Shown piece by piece: positions 15,194 to 26,800 of a stretch of DNA of 64,000 bases (position 1 is its first letter; every line of letters begins with the position of its first letter). Origin of the DNA: an uncultured Flavobacteriales bacterium (GTDB taxonomy: Bacteria > Bacteroidota > Bacteroidia > Flavobacteriales_D > Parvicellaceae); contig CAJQPO010000055.1 in NCBI GenBank assembly GCA_905480225.1, positions 1 through 64,000 on the forward strand, written 5' to 3'. The translations under genes were made by a program, and so were the position numbers. The notes under the pieces were generated by a model. The model saw only the letters and a program-made list of their open reading frames with translations, was not told the origin of the DNA and searched no databases.

Positions 15194-18010
15194 TTACTTA
15201 CTGAGATAAAGATTTCTTTCGCTGTAAATTTCTCTAAAAAATGGATCTCTTAAATTATCAATAAAGCGAATTGCTTCACCCGTAGATTTCATTTCAGGGC
15301 CAAGCTCCTTGTTAACATTTGGAAATTTATCAAAAGAAAAGACAGGAATTTTAACCGCATACCCCTTTTTTCTTGGGCTGAATTTAAAATCACTTACTTT
15401 TTTCTCACCAAGCATCACTTTTACCGCATAATTTACATAAGGTTCATCATAAGCTTTCGCAATAAATGGAACTGTCCTTGACGCTCTTGGATTGGCTTCA
15501 ATGATGTACACTTTATCATCTTTCACAGCAAATTGAATATTAATTAGACCTACGGTTTCTAAGGCAACTGCAATGCGATTTGTATATTCTTTTATTTGCT
15601 CAATAACTAAATCTCCCAAGTTATATGGAGGTAATACCGCGTAGGAATCTCCAGAATGAATTCCTGCAGGCTCGATGTGCTGCATTATTCCAATGATGTA
15701 TACATTTTCTCCATCACAAATTGCATCTGCTTCACACTCTATAGCACCACCTAAGAAATGATCTAATAAAATTTGATTAAAAGGCATGTCTCGCAAAATA
15801 TCCACAACATGGTGTTCCAAATCCTGATCATTAATGACAATTTTCATTTTCTGTCCGCCCAATACGTACGATGGTCTTACTAATAATGGATACCCTAATT
15901 CTTTCGCTAATTCTAATGCTTGTTCCGCACTTTCCACAACTCCAAATTCGGGATAAGGAATATCAAGATCTTTCAAAAGGTTGGAGAACCTACCTCTATC
16001 TTCAGCTAAATCCAGTGCCTGATAGCTCGTTCCCATAATTTTAATTCCATACCGTTCCAACTTTTCAGCTAATTTAAGTGCCGTTTGGCCTCCTAGCTGA
16101 ACAATGACACCTTCTGGTTTTTCATGTAGAATAATGTCGTAAATATGTTCCCAAAATACCGGTTCGAAATAAAGTTTATCCGCAGTATCAAAATCCGTTG
16201 AGACTGTTTCCGGATTGCAATTAATCATTATGGTTTCATAGCCGCATTCTTCTGCTGCTAAAACACCATGGACACAAGAATAATCAAATTCGATTCCCTG
16301 CCCAATTCTATTCGGACCCGATCCTAAAACTATTATTTTCTTTTTATCCGTTACAATTGATTCGGATTCATCCTCAAAAGTAGAATAGTAATACGGTGTT
16401 TTGGCTTCAAATTCAGCAGCACAAGTATCAACAAGTTTGTAAGAACGCTTAATATTCAAATCGTGACGTTTCTTAAAAACCTCACTTTCTAAGCATTTTA
16501 ATAAATGTGCTATTTGCCGATCAGCATACCCTTTCTGTTTTGCTTCAAACATCAATTCGAACGGTATAGACTGAACGGTAAATTGTTGGATTCGTCTTTC
16601 AACATGAATCAAATCTTCTATTTGATGTAAAAACCATTTATCGATTTTTGTTTTTTCACGAATTGTTTTAAATGGTATTCCAAGTTTAATTGCATCGTAG
16701 ATATGGAATAATCTATTCCAACTTGGGAACTCCAAACTATGCAAAATTTCATTTTGATTTCTCAACTCTCGGCCATCAGCACCTAAACCGTTTCTTCCAA
16801 TTTCCAGAGATTGACAAGCTTTTTGCAAAGCTTCCTGAAATGACCTGCCGATTCCCATAACTTCACCAACAGATTTCATTTGCAAACCGAGTGTGCGATC
16901 TGAGCCTTTGAACTTATCAAAATTCCACCTAGGTATTTTAACAATAACGTAATCTAAAGTTGGTTCAAAATACGCTGAAGTAGATTTGGTAATTTGATTG
17001 TCCAGCTCATCTAAGTGGTATCCAATGGCTAATTTAGATGCTATTTTGGCAATTGGATAACCAGTTGCCTTAGAAGCCAAAGCAGATGATCTTGAAACCC
17101 TCGGGTTTATCTCAATGGCTATAATTTCCTCTCGTTCATCGTCACTAACCGCGAATTGCACATTACAACCCCCTGCAAAATCACCGATTGATCTCATCAT
17201 ATCAATCGCCATATCTCTCATCTTTTGATACGTTTTATCAGATAAGGTCATGGCGGGTGCAACGGTAATGGAATCACCCGTATGAATACCCATAGGATCA
17301 AAATTCTCTATCGAACAAATGATGACCACATTGTCATTTTTATCTCGCAGTAATTCCAATTCAAACTCTTTCCACCCCAACAATGCCTTATCAATCATAA
17401 CTTCATGAATCGGAGACTTGTGCAGCCCATCATTCAATGCTTGATCAAAATCTTCCTCATTTCGAACAAATGAAGCACCAGCTCCTCCTAAAGTAAAAGA
17501 AGCCCTAATGCACATTGGGTAACCAAATTCCTGAGCAATTTCTTTACCTTCTAGAAAAGATTTGGCGGTTTTTTGAGGTGCCATCGGAATGCCCATTTGC
17601 AGCATTAAATTTCTAAAGGCTTCCCTATTCTCTGTGATTTCAATGGCTGCAATATCGACACCAATCATTTTGACATCAAATTCCTCCCAGATACCCATCT
17701 CATCACATTTCATTGCCAAGTTTAATCCTGTCTGACCACCCATCGTTGGCAAAACAGCATCTATCTTATGCTTCTCGAGTATTTCTATTATCGAGTTAGG
17801 CTCTAGCGGTTTCAAATAGACATTATCTGCTACCACTTTATCCGTCATGATAGTAGCTGGATTAGAATTAATTAAAGTAACCTCAATTCCCTCATCTCGA
17901 AGAGATCTTGAGGCCTGTGAACCCGCATAATCAAATTCACAAGCCTGACCAATCACAATTGGTCCGCTTCCTATTATCAATACCGATTGGATACTGTTAT
18001 CTCTAGGCAT
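15194..18010 (-). CDS. carB: Carbamoyl-phosphate synthase large subunit (short form)
   Basis: Makes carbamoyl phosphate from bicarbonate, ammonia and two ATP for pyrimidine and arginine synthesis. Two homologous ATP-grasp halves are clear. The first begins VLIIGSGPIVIGQACEFDYA near residues 10-29; the second begins IIVLGSGPNRIGQGIEFDYS near 559-578. The chain stops at 938 residues, just after PFFREIYSERNLYLSK, whereas E. coli CarB is 1073 residues long. It therefore lacks the C-terminal MGS-like allosteric domain that binds UMP, IMP and ornithine. Shorter CarB proteins are known in Bacteroidota, so this is probably native rather than a truncation. carA is not in the window. The gene stands alone in its transcription unit. 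Confidence 0.95.
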   Translation of the reverse strand: MPRDNSIQSVLIIGSGPIVIGQACEFDYAGSQASRSLRDEGIEVTLINSNPATIMTDKVVADNVYLKPLEPNSIIEILEKHKIDAVLPTMGGQTGLNLAMKCDEMGIWEEFDVKMIGVDIAAIEITENREAFRNLMLQMGIPMAPQKTAKSFLEGKEIAQEFGYPMCIRASFTLGGAGASFVRNEEDFDQALNDGLHKSPIHEVMIDKALLGWKEFELELLRDKNDNVVIICSIENFDPMGIHTGDSITVAPAMTLSDKTYQKMRDMAIDMMRSIGDFAGGCNVQFAVSDDEREEIIAIEINPRVSRSSALASKATGYPIAKIASKLAIGYHLDELDNQITKSTSAYFEPTLDYVIVKIPRWNFDKFKGSDRTLGLQMKSVGEVMGIGRSFQEALQKACQSLEIGRNGLGADGRELRNQNEILHSLEFPSWNRLFHIYDAIKLGIPFKTIREKTKIDKWFLHQIEDLIHVERRIQQFTVQSIPFELMFEAKQKGYADRQIAHLLKCLESEVFKKRHDLNIKRSYKLVDTCAAEFEAKTPYYYSTFEDESESIVTDKKKIIVLGSGPNRIGQGIEFDYSCVHGVLAAEECGYETIMINCNPETVSTDFDTADKLYFEPVFWEHIYDIILHEKPEGVIVQLGGQTALKLAEKLERYGIKIMGTSYQALDLAEDRGRFSNLLKDLDIPYPEFGVVESAEQALELAKELGYPLLVRPSYVLGGQKMKIVINDQDLEHHVVDILRDMPFNQILLDHFLGGAIECEADAICDGENVYIIGIMQHIEPAGIHSGDSYAVLPPYNLGDLVIEQIKEYTNRIAVALETVGLINIQFAVKDDKVYIIEANPRASRTVPFIAKAYDEPYVNYAVKVMLGEKKVSDFKFSPRKKGYAVKIPVFSFDKFPNVNKELGPEMKSTGEAIRFIDNLRDPFFREIYSERNLYLSK

Positions 18011-18067
18011 AACACGAAATATTTAAAGGATGTCGCACTCGATTTAAATTAAACCGAATTAGATTAA

Positions 18068-18095
18068 CTAATGAAATAGTGCTTAAATTCATTAG
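18068..18095. repeat. 8-bp inverted repeat between carB and a methyltransferase gene
   Basis: CTAATGAA at 18068-18075 and TTCATTAG at 18088-18095 form a perfect inverted repeat with a 12-base spacer. It lies 58-85 bases upstream of the carB start in the divergent intergenic region. The spacing would suit a dimeric regulator on one face of the helix, but no regulator is known for it. Confidence 0.3.
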
Positions 18096-18202
18096 GCCAC
18101 AAAGTTAAGTTACCTTTCGTTTAATGCCCTATTTTCTCACAATAAAATGTGTATGATTTATCAACAATTCAGCCGATTGATTAACCAATTAAAGAAATTT
18201 TA

Positions 18203-19054
18203 TTGCTTCAAAAAGAAGAACGCAATATTAATTCTACATTTAAAGTCTTAAAAAATGTAATAATGGCGCTGCTAAGCTCTGATAAATCAAGGTATTTCGA
18301 AATTCAGTACCTCAATTCGAAAAATTCTATTATCCCTTTTATTGGGTCTTTTGATAAAGACCTGAAACAGATAAGAATATTAGAAATTGGCAGTGCAGAA
18401 GGTGGAGTCTTAAAAGCATTTACCGAAATAGGCTGTACGTGTCTCGGCATTGAATTAAATCCAACTAGGGTAGATTCAGCGAATGAATTTCTAAAAGATG
18501 AAATAGCTGCAGGACTCATTCATTTCAGTGCAAAGAACATCTATGATATTGGAAAAAATGAAGTCTCTGAAAAGTTCGACTTAATCATATTAAAAGATGT
18601 AATTGAACACATACACGATCAAGATAGATTTATGACAGAGGTGGAGCGGTTTTTAAATCCAACTGGCCAAATTTTCTTTGGCTTTCCGTCTTGGAGAATG
18701 CCATTTGGCGGTCATCAGCAAATTGCTAAATCAAAATTAGCTTCAAAAATGCCCTACTATCATATTCTACCCAGATTTATCTACAAAGGAATTCTAAAGG
18801 CATGTCGGGAAACGGAACCGATTATTAATGAATTAATGGAAATTAAAACGACGCGAATTTCAACCCTGCGTTTTGAGCGCTTGTGCAAAAAAAACAACTA
18901 CGAAATTTCAAAGAGAGTGAAATACTTTATTGCTCCCATTTATGAATATAAATTCGGATATAAATCTAAAAAACTTTGGAATTGGATTAGTATTATTCCT
19001 TGGTTTAACGATTTTTTCACCTTCCAATCGTATTATTTAATTAAAAAAAAGTAA
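18203..19054 (+). CDS. Class I SAM-dependent methyltransferase
   Basis: A Methyltransf_23/11-type enzyme of up to 283 residues. Motif I is ILEIGSAEGGVLKAF near residues 59-73, the acidic residue is in CLGIELNP near 81-88, and FDLIILKDVIEHIHDQDRF near 126-144 is the motif IV/post-I region typical of UbiG/Coq5-like and surface-glycan methyltransferases. The open frame begins at a TTG at 18203; an ATG at 18263 would drop 20 residues without touching the fold. I keep the longer form because RYFEIQYL, just downstream of the ATG, normally has residues before it. Monocistronic and convergent with DUF3467. Substrate unknown. Confidence 0.72.
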   Translation: MLQKEERNINSTFKVLKNVIMALLSSDKSRYFEIQYLNSKNSIIPFIGSFDKDLKQIRILEIGSAEGGVLKAFTEIGCTCLGIELNPTRVDSANEFLKDEIAAGLIHFSAKNIYDIGKNEVSEKFDLIILKDVIEHIHDQDRFMTEVERFLNPTGQIFFGFPSWRMPFGGHQQIAKSKLASKMPYYHILPRFIYKGILKACRETEPIINELMEIKTTRISTLRFERLCKKNNYEISKRVKYFIAPIYEYKFGYKSKKLWNWISIIPWFNDFFTFQSYYLIKKK

Positions 19055-19135
19055 GTGGACATACACCATAGCCAAGCTCATTTTTAATTAACAATTTAGC
19101 TGAATTTAAATACAATACTGAATTCCTCAGATTGC

Positions 19136-19450
19136 TTAGGCTTGTGTTGTTGGACCTCCAAAATTTAACGGAATGGCAGTTCCTCTTGGATCATCATCTT
19201 TGATTGAGCCGTGTGCGCTTTCGTATTTTTGGATATTATCTTGTAAAGCCCTCATCATTCTTTTAGCATGTTGAGGCGTCATAATTATTCTTGAATGAAC
19301 TCGCGCTTTCGGCATGCCCGGCATGATTCGAATAAAATCACTTACAAATTCACTAGGTGAATGTGTGATAATTGCAAGATTAGAATACGTTCCCTCCGCA
19401 ATTTCTTCAGAAAGCTCAATATTCAATTGATTTTTATTCTCTTCACTCAT
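19136..19450 (-). CDS. DUF3467 domain protein
   Basis: A small protein of 104 residues with the DUF3467 pattern: a strand with GTYSNLAIITHSPSEFVSDF near residues 20-39, then PGMPKARVHSRIIMTP near 43-58 and HAKRMMRALQDNI near 60-72. The family is found in Bacteroidota and some other bacteria and has no established function. It lies directly downstream of rpoC, a position it often holds in Bacteroidota, but a strong hairpin separates the two genes. A transcription-related role is only suggested by that linkage. Confidence 0.8.
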   Translation of the reverse strand: MSEENKNQLNIELSEEIAEGTYSNLAIITHSPSEFVSDFIRIMPGMPKARVHSRIIMTPQHAKRMMRALQDNIQKYESAHGSIKDDDPRGTAIPLNFGGPTTQA

Positions 19451-19468
19451 ACTTATTATTTAATAGAT

Positions 19469-19505
19469 AGGCTCTCCAATTAGTCCGAAGACTGTTGGAG
19501 AGCCT
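19469..19505 (-). terminator. Hairpin after rpoC with cUUCGg tetraloop
   Basis: An 11-bp perfect outer stem (19469-19479 with 19495-19505) encloses a 4-bp inner stem. Read leftward, the inner stem is closed by CTTCGG, an extra-stable tetraloop. It sits between the rpoC stop and the DUF3467 start. There is no strong U-tract after it, so termination could be partial. Confidence 0.65.
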
Positions 19506-19516
19506 TTGAATATTTA

Positions 19517-22500
19517 TTATCCTTCTACAACAGTAGCTTCGGAAGCTCCTACAAGCTGCTCATATTCAGCACGAGAGCCAACTATAACATCTTGCCAGAT
19601 TCTCATTCCAGTACCAGCAGGAATCTTATGTCCAACAATAACGTTTTCTTTTAAGCCTCTTAAACCATCTACCTTACCAGCAATTGCTGCCTCATTAAGC
19701 ACCTTAGTCGTTTCTTGGAAGGACGCCGCTGAAATGAAACTGTCTGTTTGAAGTGAAGCACGAGTTATACCTTGCAAAATCGGTTTCGAAGTTGCAGGAA
19801 TTGCATCTCTAGCATCTACTAGCGCTTTATCCTTTCTTTTCAAGACAGAGTTTTCATCTCTTAGCTTTCTAGCCGAAATTATTTGACCTGATTTTAAATT
19901 TTCAGAATCCCCTGATTCAATGACTACTTTTTTACCCCATAACTCATCGTTTTCTTCCATGAAATCGAATTTGTTAACCGCTTGCTTTTCTAGGAATTTA
20001 GTATCACCTGGATCAACAATTTCAACTTTCCGCATCATTTGTCGAACAATTACCTCAAAATGCTTATCGTTAATTTTAACACCTTGCAAACGGTAAACTT
20101 CCTGGATTTCATTTACTAGATATTCTTGAACCGCTGTAGGACCTTTAATTTCTAATATATCCTGTGGAGTAGTTGCACCATCTGAAAGTGGCTGTCCTGC
20201 TCTTACAAAATCATTTTCTTGAACTAATATGTGTTTTGCTAAGGACACCAAGTATTTCTTAACATCTCCATTTTTAGATTCAATAATAATTTCTCTATTA
20301 CCTCTTTTAATTTTACCGAACGAAACAATTCCTTCGACAGCTGCAACTACAGCTGGATTGGAAGGATTTCTAGCTTCAAAAAGCTCTGTAACTCTTGGTA
20401 GACCCCCAGTAATATCACCCGTTTTACCGGCAACACGAGGAATCTTTACAAGAATATCTCCTTGTCCAATTTTGTCTCCTTCATTAATCATGATATGCGC
20501 AGAAACTGGTAAATTATAAGTCCTCAACGTTTCGTCTTTACCAGTGGTAATTCGAATCATTGGATTCTTTTTCTTGTCCTTAGTTTCAATAATTACTTTT
20601 TCGTGGAAACCAGTTTGTTCATCTATCTCTTCACGATAAGTAATCCCTTCTTCAACGTTATCGAAAGCAACTTTACCATCTACTTCAGATAAAATAACAG
20701 CGTTATATGGATCCCATTTACAAACAACGTCTCCTTTTTTAATTTTTCTTTTCCCTTTAACTAGGATTTCAGAACCGTAAGGAATGTTATTCGTTGTGAT
20801 AATTGCGCCCGTTTTTTCGTCGATGATACGCATTTCAGCAGCTCTACCAATTACGGCTTCTTTCACCGTGCCATCTGCCTCTTTCTTAGTAACCGTTCTT
20901 AATTCATCAATTTCAATCTTACCATCATATTTGGCAACGATACTACTATCATCTGCAATATTTGAAGCCGTACCACCTACGTGGAACGTTCTCAAGGTTA
21001 ACTGAGTTCCCGGTTCACCAATGGATTGTGCTGCAATTACACCCACTGTTTCTCCAATATCAACCATTCGACCTGACGCAAGGTTCCTACCATAACATTT
21101 AGCACAAACACCTCGTCGTTGTTCACAAGTTAATACGGATCGGATTTCAACTTCTTCAATTCGCGCATTTTCAACCTTACTTGCGTGAGTTTCATTGAAT
21201 TCATCACCTGCTGCAATAATTAATTCATCCGTTTCTGGATCAAAAACATCGTGAACAGATGTTCTACCAAGAATTCTTTCGAATAATGGTTCAACAATTT
21301 CCTCATTTTTCTTGAGCGGAACTGCTATTAAACCTCTTAAAGTAGCACAATCAGAACCCGTGATAATAACGTCTTGAGAAACATCAACAAGTCTTCTGGT
21401 TAAATACCCAGCATCAGCCGTTTTAAGCGCAGTATCCGCAAGTCCTTTACGCGCACCGTGTGTCGAAATAAAATATTCTAAAACCGACAATCCCTCCTTA
21501 AAATTCGCAAGAATTGGATTTTCAATAATTTCTTGACCTCCAGATGAACCAGACTTTCTTGGCTTTGCCATCAAACCCCTCATTCCTGAAAGTTGTCGAA
21601 TTTGCTCTTTAGAACCCCTAGCACCCGAATCAAACATCATATAAATAGAGTTGAAACCTTGCTGGTCATTTTGTAATTGAGTCATCAAATCATGAGTCAA
21701 TCTAGAATTTGTATGTGTCCAGATATCAATTATTTGATTATACCTTTCATTGTTAGTGATGAGTCCCATATTGTAATTCATCATCACTTCATCCACCTCG
21801 CCAGTTGCTTTAGAAACCATCAGGTCCTTCTTCTCTGGGATGATAATATCATCTAAATTGAAAGATAAACCACCTTTAAAAGCGTTGTAATAACCCAACT
21901 CTTTAATATCATCTAGGAAACTTGCCGTTCTGGCTACACCAGAAACTTTTAGAATCTGTCCAATAATGTCTCTCAGTGCCTTTTTGGTTAATACCTCATT
22001 GATAAAGCCAGCTTCTGCTGGTACAACCTCATTGAATAATACTCTTCCACAAGTTGTTTCCACAAATGCGTCCACCAATTCGCCCGCTTCATTGAGGTCT
22101 TTGGTCTTTACCTTAATTCCTGCATGCAAATCAAGAACGCCCTCATTGTAGGCAATATTAACTTCACTCGGAGAATAAAAAGTCATTCCTTCACCGTTCA
22201 CCTTGTGATTTTTGTCGCTTGTTCTAAGCTTTGTAATGTAATACAAGCCCAATACCATATCCTGAGAAGGCACTGCAATTGGTGCTCCATTCGCCGGATT
22301 TAAAATATTATGAGAAGCAAGCATCAAAATTTGAGCTTCTAAAACAGCTGCATGTCCAAGTGGCAAATGCACCGCCATCTGATCCCCATCAAAATCCGCG
22401 TTAAACGCAGTACAAACAAGCGGATGTAATTGTATTGCTTTCCCCTCAATCAATTTAGGCTGGAAAGACTGAATTCCAAGTCTGTGAAGTGTTGGAGCCC

Positions 22501-23824
22501 TGTTTAGTAATACAGGATGTCCTTTTAAAACATTTTCCAAAATGTCCCAAACAACAGGCTCTTTTCTGTCTACTATCTTCTTCGCAGATTTAACTGTTTT
22601 TACAATTCCCCTTTCAATCATTTTTCGAATGATGAATGGTTTGTATAACTCTGCAGCCATTCCTTTGGGAAGTCCGCATTCATGCAATTTCAATGTTGGT
22701 CCAACAACAATAACCGAACGAGCAGAATAATCTACCCTTTTCCCCAATAAATTTTGTCTGAATCGACCTTGTTTTCCCTTTAAAGAATCTGATAAAGACT
22801 TAAGTGGTCTATTTGCCTCTGTTTTTACTGCAGATGATTTTCTGGAATTATCAAAAAGTGAATCAACAGCTTCCTGCAACATTCTCTTTTCATTTCTCAG
22901 AATTACCTCAGGTGCCTTAATTTCAATCAATCGTTTCAAACGATTATTTCTAATAATCACTCTTCTGTAGAGGTCATTCAAATCAGAAGTCGCAAATCTT
23001 CCTCCATCCAATGGAACTAATGGTCGAAGTTCTGGTGGAATAACAGGAACCACCTTTATAATCATCCATTCCGGATTGTTTTGAATCCTTTTTTGAGAAT
23101 CTCTCATTGCCTCAACAACCTGCAAACGCTTAAGCGCTTCGTTTTTTCTTTGTTGAGAAGTTTCTGTATGCGCTTTATGTCTTAAATCGTAAGATAAAGT
23201 ATCTAAATCTAAACGCTTTAATAAATCATGAAGGGCTTCTGCACCCATTTTCGCGATGAACTTTTCAGGATCCGTATCATCTAAATACTGATTCTCTTTA
23301 GGAAGCGCATCCAAAATGTCTAAATATTCATCTTCTGTTAAATAATCTAAAACCAAATGTGGTTCACCTTCAGCATTTACAGCTGGTCCAGGTTGTATAA
23401 CCACATATCTTTCATAATAAATTATTTGATCTAATTTCTTTGTAGGAAGACCTAATAAATAACCAATCTTATTAGGGAGAGACCTGAAATACCAAATATG
23501 AGCAACAGGGACGACAAGCGAAATGTGCCCAATTCTTTCTCTTCTTACTTTCTTTTCAGTTACCTCAACACCACATCGATCACACACAATGCCTTTGTAT
23601 CGAATTCTTTTGTATTTACCACAATGGCATTCGTAATCTTTAACAGGCCCGAAAATTCTCTCACAGAACAAACCATCTCTTTCCGGCTTATATGTTCGGT
23701 AATTTATTGTTTCAGGTTTAAGCACTTCACCGTGTGATTTTTCCAAAATCATCTCTGGAGAAGACAATGAAATAGTAATTGTTTTGAAGTTACTATTCTG
23801 CTTTTTTTCTTTAATGTAAGCCAT
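19517..23824 (-). CDS. rpoC: RNA polymerase beta' subunit
   Basis: Catalytic subunit of RNA polymerase, 1435 residues. The N-terminal zinc-binding cysteines are in [20 protein letters not shown] near residues 66-85. The Mg2+-binding active-site motif [15 protein letters not shown] is near 478-492, with the three aspartates intact. The second cysteine cluster [13 protein letters not shown] lies near 900-912. The trigger-loop/bridge region shows the GSSGGQEI and [20 protein letters not shown] blocks. The length is typical for Bacteroidota. It follows rpoB by 69 bases, the last gene of the secE-to-rpoC operon before the hairpin at 19469-19505. Confidence 0.99.
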   Translation of the reverse strand: MAYIKEKKQNSNFKTITISLSSPEMILEKSHGEVLKPETINYRTYKPERDGLFCERIFGPVKDYECHCGKYKRIRYKGIVCDRCGVEVTEKKVRRERIGHISLVVPVAHIWYFRSLPNKIGYLLGLPTKKLDQIIYYERYVVIQPGPAVNAEGEPHLVLDYLTEDEYLDILDALPKENQYLDDTDPEKFIAKMGAEALHDLLKRLDLDTLSYDLRHKAHTETSQQRKNEALKRLQVVEAMRDSQKRIQNNPEWMIIKVVPVIPPELRPLVPLDGGRFATSDLNDLYRRVIIRNNRLKRLIEIKAPEVILRNEKRMLQEAVDSLFDNSRKSSAVKTEANRPLKSLSDSLKGKQGRFRQNLLGKRVDYSARSVIVVGPTLKLHECGLPKGMAAELYKPFIIRKMIERGIVKTVKSAKKIVDRKEPVVWDILENVLKGHPVLLNRAPTLHRLGIQSFQPKLIEGKAIQLHPLVCTAFNADFDGDQMAVHLPLGHAAVLEAQILMLASHNILNPANGAPIAVPSQDMVLGLYYITKLRTSDKNHKVNGEGMTFYSPSEVNIAYNEGVLDLHAGIKVKTKDLNEAGELVDAFVETTCGRVLFNEVVPAEAGFINEVLTKKALRDIIGQILKVSGVARTASFLDDIKELGYYNAFKGGLSFNLDDIIIPEKKDLMVSKATGEVDEVMMNYNMGLITNNERYNQIIDIWTHTNSRLTHDLMTQLQNDQQGFNSIYMMFDSGARGSKEQIRQLSGMRGLMAKPRKSGSSGGQEIIENPILANFKEGLSVLEYFISTHGARKGLADTALKTADAGYLTRRLVDVSQDVIITGSDCATLRGLIAVPLKKNEEIVEPLFERILGRTSVHDVFDPETDELIIAAGDEFNETHASKVENARIEEVEIRSVLTCEQRRGVCAKCYGRNLASGRMVDIGETVGVIAAQSIGEPGTQLTLRTFHVGGTASNIADDSSIVAKYDGKIEIDELRTVTKKEADGTVKEAVIGRAAEMRIIDEKTGAIITTNNIPYGSEILVKGKRKIKKGDVVCKWDPYNAVILSEVDGKVAFDNVEEGITYREEIDEQTGFHEKVIIETKDKKKNPMIRITTGKDETLRTYNLPVSAHIMINEGDKIGQGDILVKIPRVAGKTGDITGGLPRVTELFEARNPSNPAVVAAVEGIVSFGKIKRGNREIIIESKNGDVKKYLVSLAKHILVQENDFVRAGQPLSDGATTPQDILEIKGPTAVQEYLVNEIQEVYRLQGVKINDKHFEVIVRQMMRKVEIVDPGDTKFLEKQAVNKFDFMEENDELWGKKVVIESGDSENLKSGQIISARKLRDENSVLKRKDKALVDARDAIPATSKPILQGITRASLQTDSFISAASFQETTKVLNEAAIAGKVDGLRGLKENVIVGHKIPAGTGMRIWQDVIVGSRAEYEQLVGASEATVVEG

Positions 23825-23893
23825 ATTTTTAACTATTGCGAGTATTATATCATCCGAATCCGGTTACCCCGGATTCGGAATAAAAATGATCTA

Positions 23894-26800
23894 TTATTCT
23901 AATGTTACGTTCAATCCTAAGCCATTCAATTCATGTAACAATACATTGAATGATTCCGGAATTCCTGGAGTTGGAAGATTGTCTCCCTTTACAATTGCTT
24001 CATAAGCTTTTGCTCTTCCAAGAACGTCATCCGATTTTATAGTCAGGATTTCCTGAAGAATATTGGCTGCACCAAAAGCTTCAAGTGCCCAAACTTCCAT
24101 CTCACCGAAACGCTGACCACCAAATTGAGCTTTACCACCCAATGGTTGCTGTGTTATCAATGAATATGGTCCAATTGACCTTGCGTGCATTTTGTCGTCA
24201 ACCATGTGACTTAATTTGATCATATAGATCACCCCAACTGTTGCAGGCTGATCAAATCGTTGACCCGTCCCACCATCGTACAAATAGGTTTTTCCATATC
24301 TAGGCAGTCCTGCATCATCAGTTTCCTTATTGATGCTATCAATCGAAGCCCCATCGAAAATAGGTGTTGCATAAGTCTTACCTAAGTTCAAACCTGCCCA
24401 ACCAAGAACCGTTTCATAAATTTGTCCTAAATTCATTCTAGAAGGAACTCCAAGTGGATTGAGAACAATGTCAACTGGCGTACCATCTTCTAGGAAAGGC
24501 ATATCTTCAGCCCTAACAATCTTGGCTACAATACCTTTATTCCCATGACGCCCAGCCATTTTATCACCCACTTTTAATTTACGCTTTTTAGCTATGTATA
24601 CTTTAGCCAATTTCACTATTCCGTTTGGAAGTTCATCGCCTACCGTAATGTGGAATTTCTTTCTTTTATAGATACCAAGGACATCCTGATACTTGATGTT
24701 ATAGTTATGTAAAAGTCTGCTTATTAGACCATTCACATCATCATTCTTAGTCCAGGAATTTGGAGAAACAATGGTATAATCCAATGCCATTAAATTCTTG
24801 TTTGAGAATTTAATTCCTTTCTTAATAATTTCTTCTTTGAAATTATTATTAACTCCTGCAGACTTCTCTGCACCCAACACTTCCAAGAGCTTTTCAACAA
24901 GAACACCTTTTAGAGCTAACGCTTCTTTTTCGTATTCCTTATCCAATAACTCAAGTGCAGGCTTATCCTGTGCCTTTGCTTTTCTATCCTTAATTGCTCT
25001 TGAGAACAACTTTTTATTAATGACAACTCCTCTCAATGAAGGTGAAGCCTTCAAGGATGCATCTTTCACATCACCCGCTTTATCGCCAAAAATAGCTCTT
25101 AGCAATTTTTCTTCAGGTGAAGGATCAGTTTCTCCTTTCGGTGTTATTTTACCAATAAGAATATCGCCTTCTTTAATCTCCGCACCAACTCTGATGATTC
25201 CATTTTCATCAAGGTCTTTCGTTGCTTCTTCAGAAACATTAGGAATATCAGCAGTCAATTCTTCTAATCCTCTTTTCGTATCTCTTACTTCCAACGTGTA
25301 CTCATCGATATGTATCGAAGTATAGATGTCTTCCTTAACTACTTTTTCAGAAATTACAATCGCATCTTCAAAGTTATATCCCTTCCAAGGCATAAACGCA
25401 ACCTTCAGGTTTTGACCTAATGCTAGCTCGCCCCTGTCTGTTGCATAACCTTCACAAAGCACTTGTCCTTTGGTTACCTTATCACCTAATTTCACAATTG
25501 GTTTTAGGTTGATACAAGTACCTTGATTCGTTTTCTGAAACTTGGTTAGACCATATGATTTAGAATCTCCTGTGAAAGAAACCAATTTGTCATTATTCGA
25601 CCTGTTGTACTTAATGATAATTTCCTGTGCATCCACGTACTCTACAACACCTTCTCCTTCTGCATTTATCAACACACGTGAATCTCGGGCAATTAACTCT
25701 TCAATTCCAGTTCCGACTATCGGTGCACTTGGCTTAAGCAAAGGTACTGCTTGACGTTGCATGTTAGACCCCATCAATGCCCTGTTAGCATCATCATGTT
25801 CCAAAAAGGGAATACAAGACGCCGCAATTGAAGCAATTTGATTGGTTCCAACATCCATCAAGTTAATGTCCTTAGGAGGAACAACTGGGAAATCTCCTTC
25901 TAGTCTGGCTTTAACCTTGTCTGTTAAAAAGTTTCCTTTCTCATCAACCTGTGCATTAGCTTGTGCAATGGTTCTTTCATCCTCCTCTTCTGCACTTAAA
26001 TAAATCGGTGCATCCTTTATGTTTACTTTACCATTATTAACCTCACGGTAAGGAGTTTCAATAAATCCTAATCTATTGATTTTAGCAAAAACACACAAAG
26101 AAGATATTAGTCCAATATTAGGCCCTTCCGGTGTTTCAATTGTACACAATCGACCGTAATGAGTATAATGGACATCCCTTACTTCAAAACCTGCTCTTTC
26201 TCTTGATAGACCACCTGGTCCTAGAGCTGAAAGCCTTCTTTTATGGGTAACTTCAGCCAATGGATTGGTTTGATCCATGAACTGAGACAATTGATTCGTT
26301 CCAAAGAATGAATTGATAACTGATGATAACGTTTTAGCGTTAATCAAGTCAATAGGAGTAAAAACTTCATTATCCCTAACATTCATCCTTTCTCTAATTG
26401 TTCTGGCCATTCTTGCCAATCCAACCGAAAATTGACTGTGCAACTGCTCGCCAACTGTTCTTACTCTCCTGTTCGATAAGTGATCAATATCATCAATATC
26501 TGCCTTAGAATTTACCAATTCTATCAGGTACTTTATAATTGAAATGATATCCACTCTGGTTAGTACTCTAGACTCCTCATTCTCATCCAGGCCTAATTTC
26601 CTACTCAGTCTATATCTTCCAACTTCACCCAGGTCATAACGTTGCTCTGAGAAGAATAACTTATCAATTACACCTCTTGCTGTCTCAATGTCTGGCGGTT
26701 CAGCATTTCTTAGTTGACGGTAAATGTGTTCTACCGCTTCTTTTTCAGAGTTGGAAGTATCTTTTTGTAACGTATTGTAAATAATTGCAAAATCTGCTGA

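Noticed and set aside
24798-25325. Open frame of 175 codons antisense to rpoB
   Set aside because: It lies entirely inside the rpoB coding region on the other strand. Its Ser/Pro/Leu-rich translation is the expected shadow of rpoB codon use, and it has no recognisable motif.
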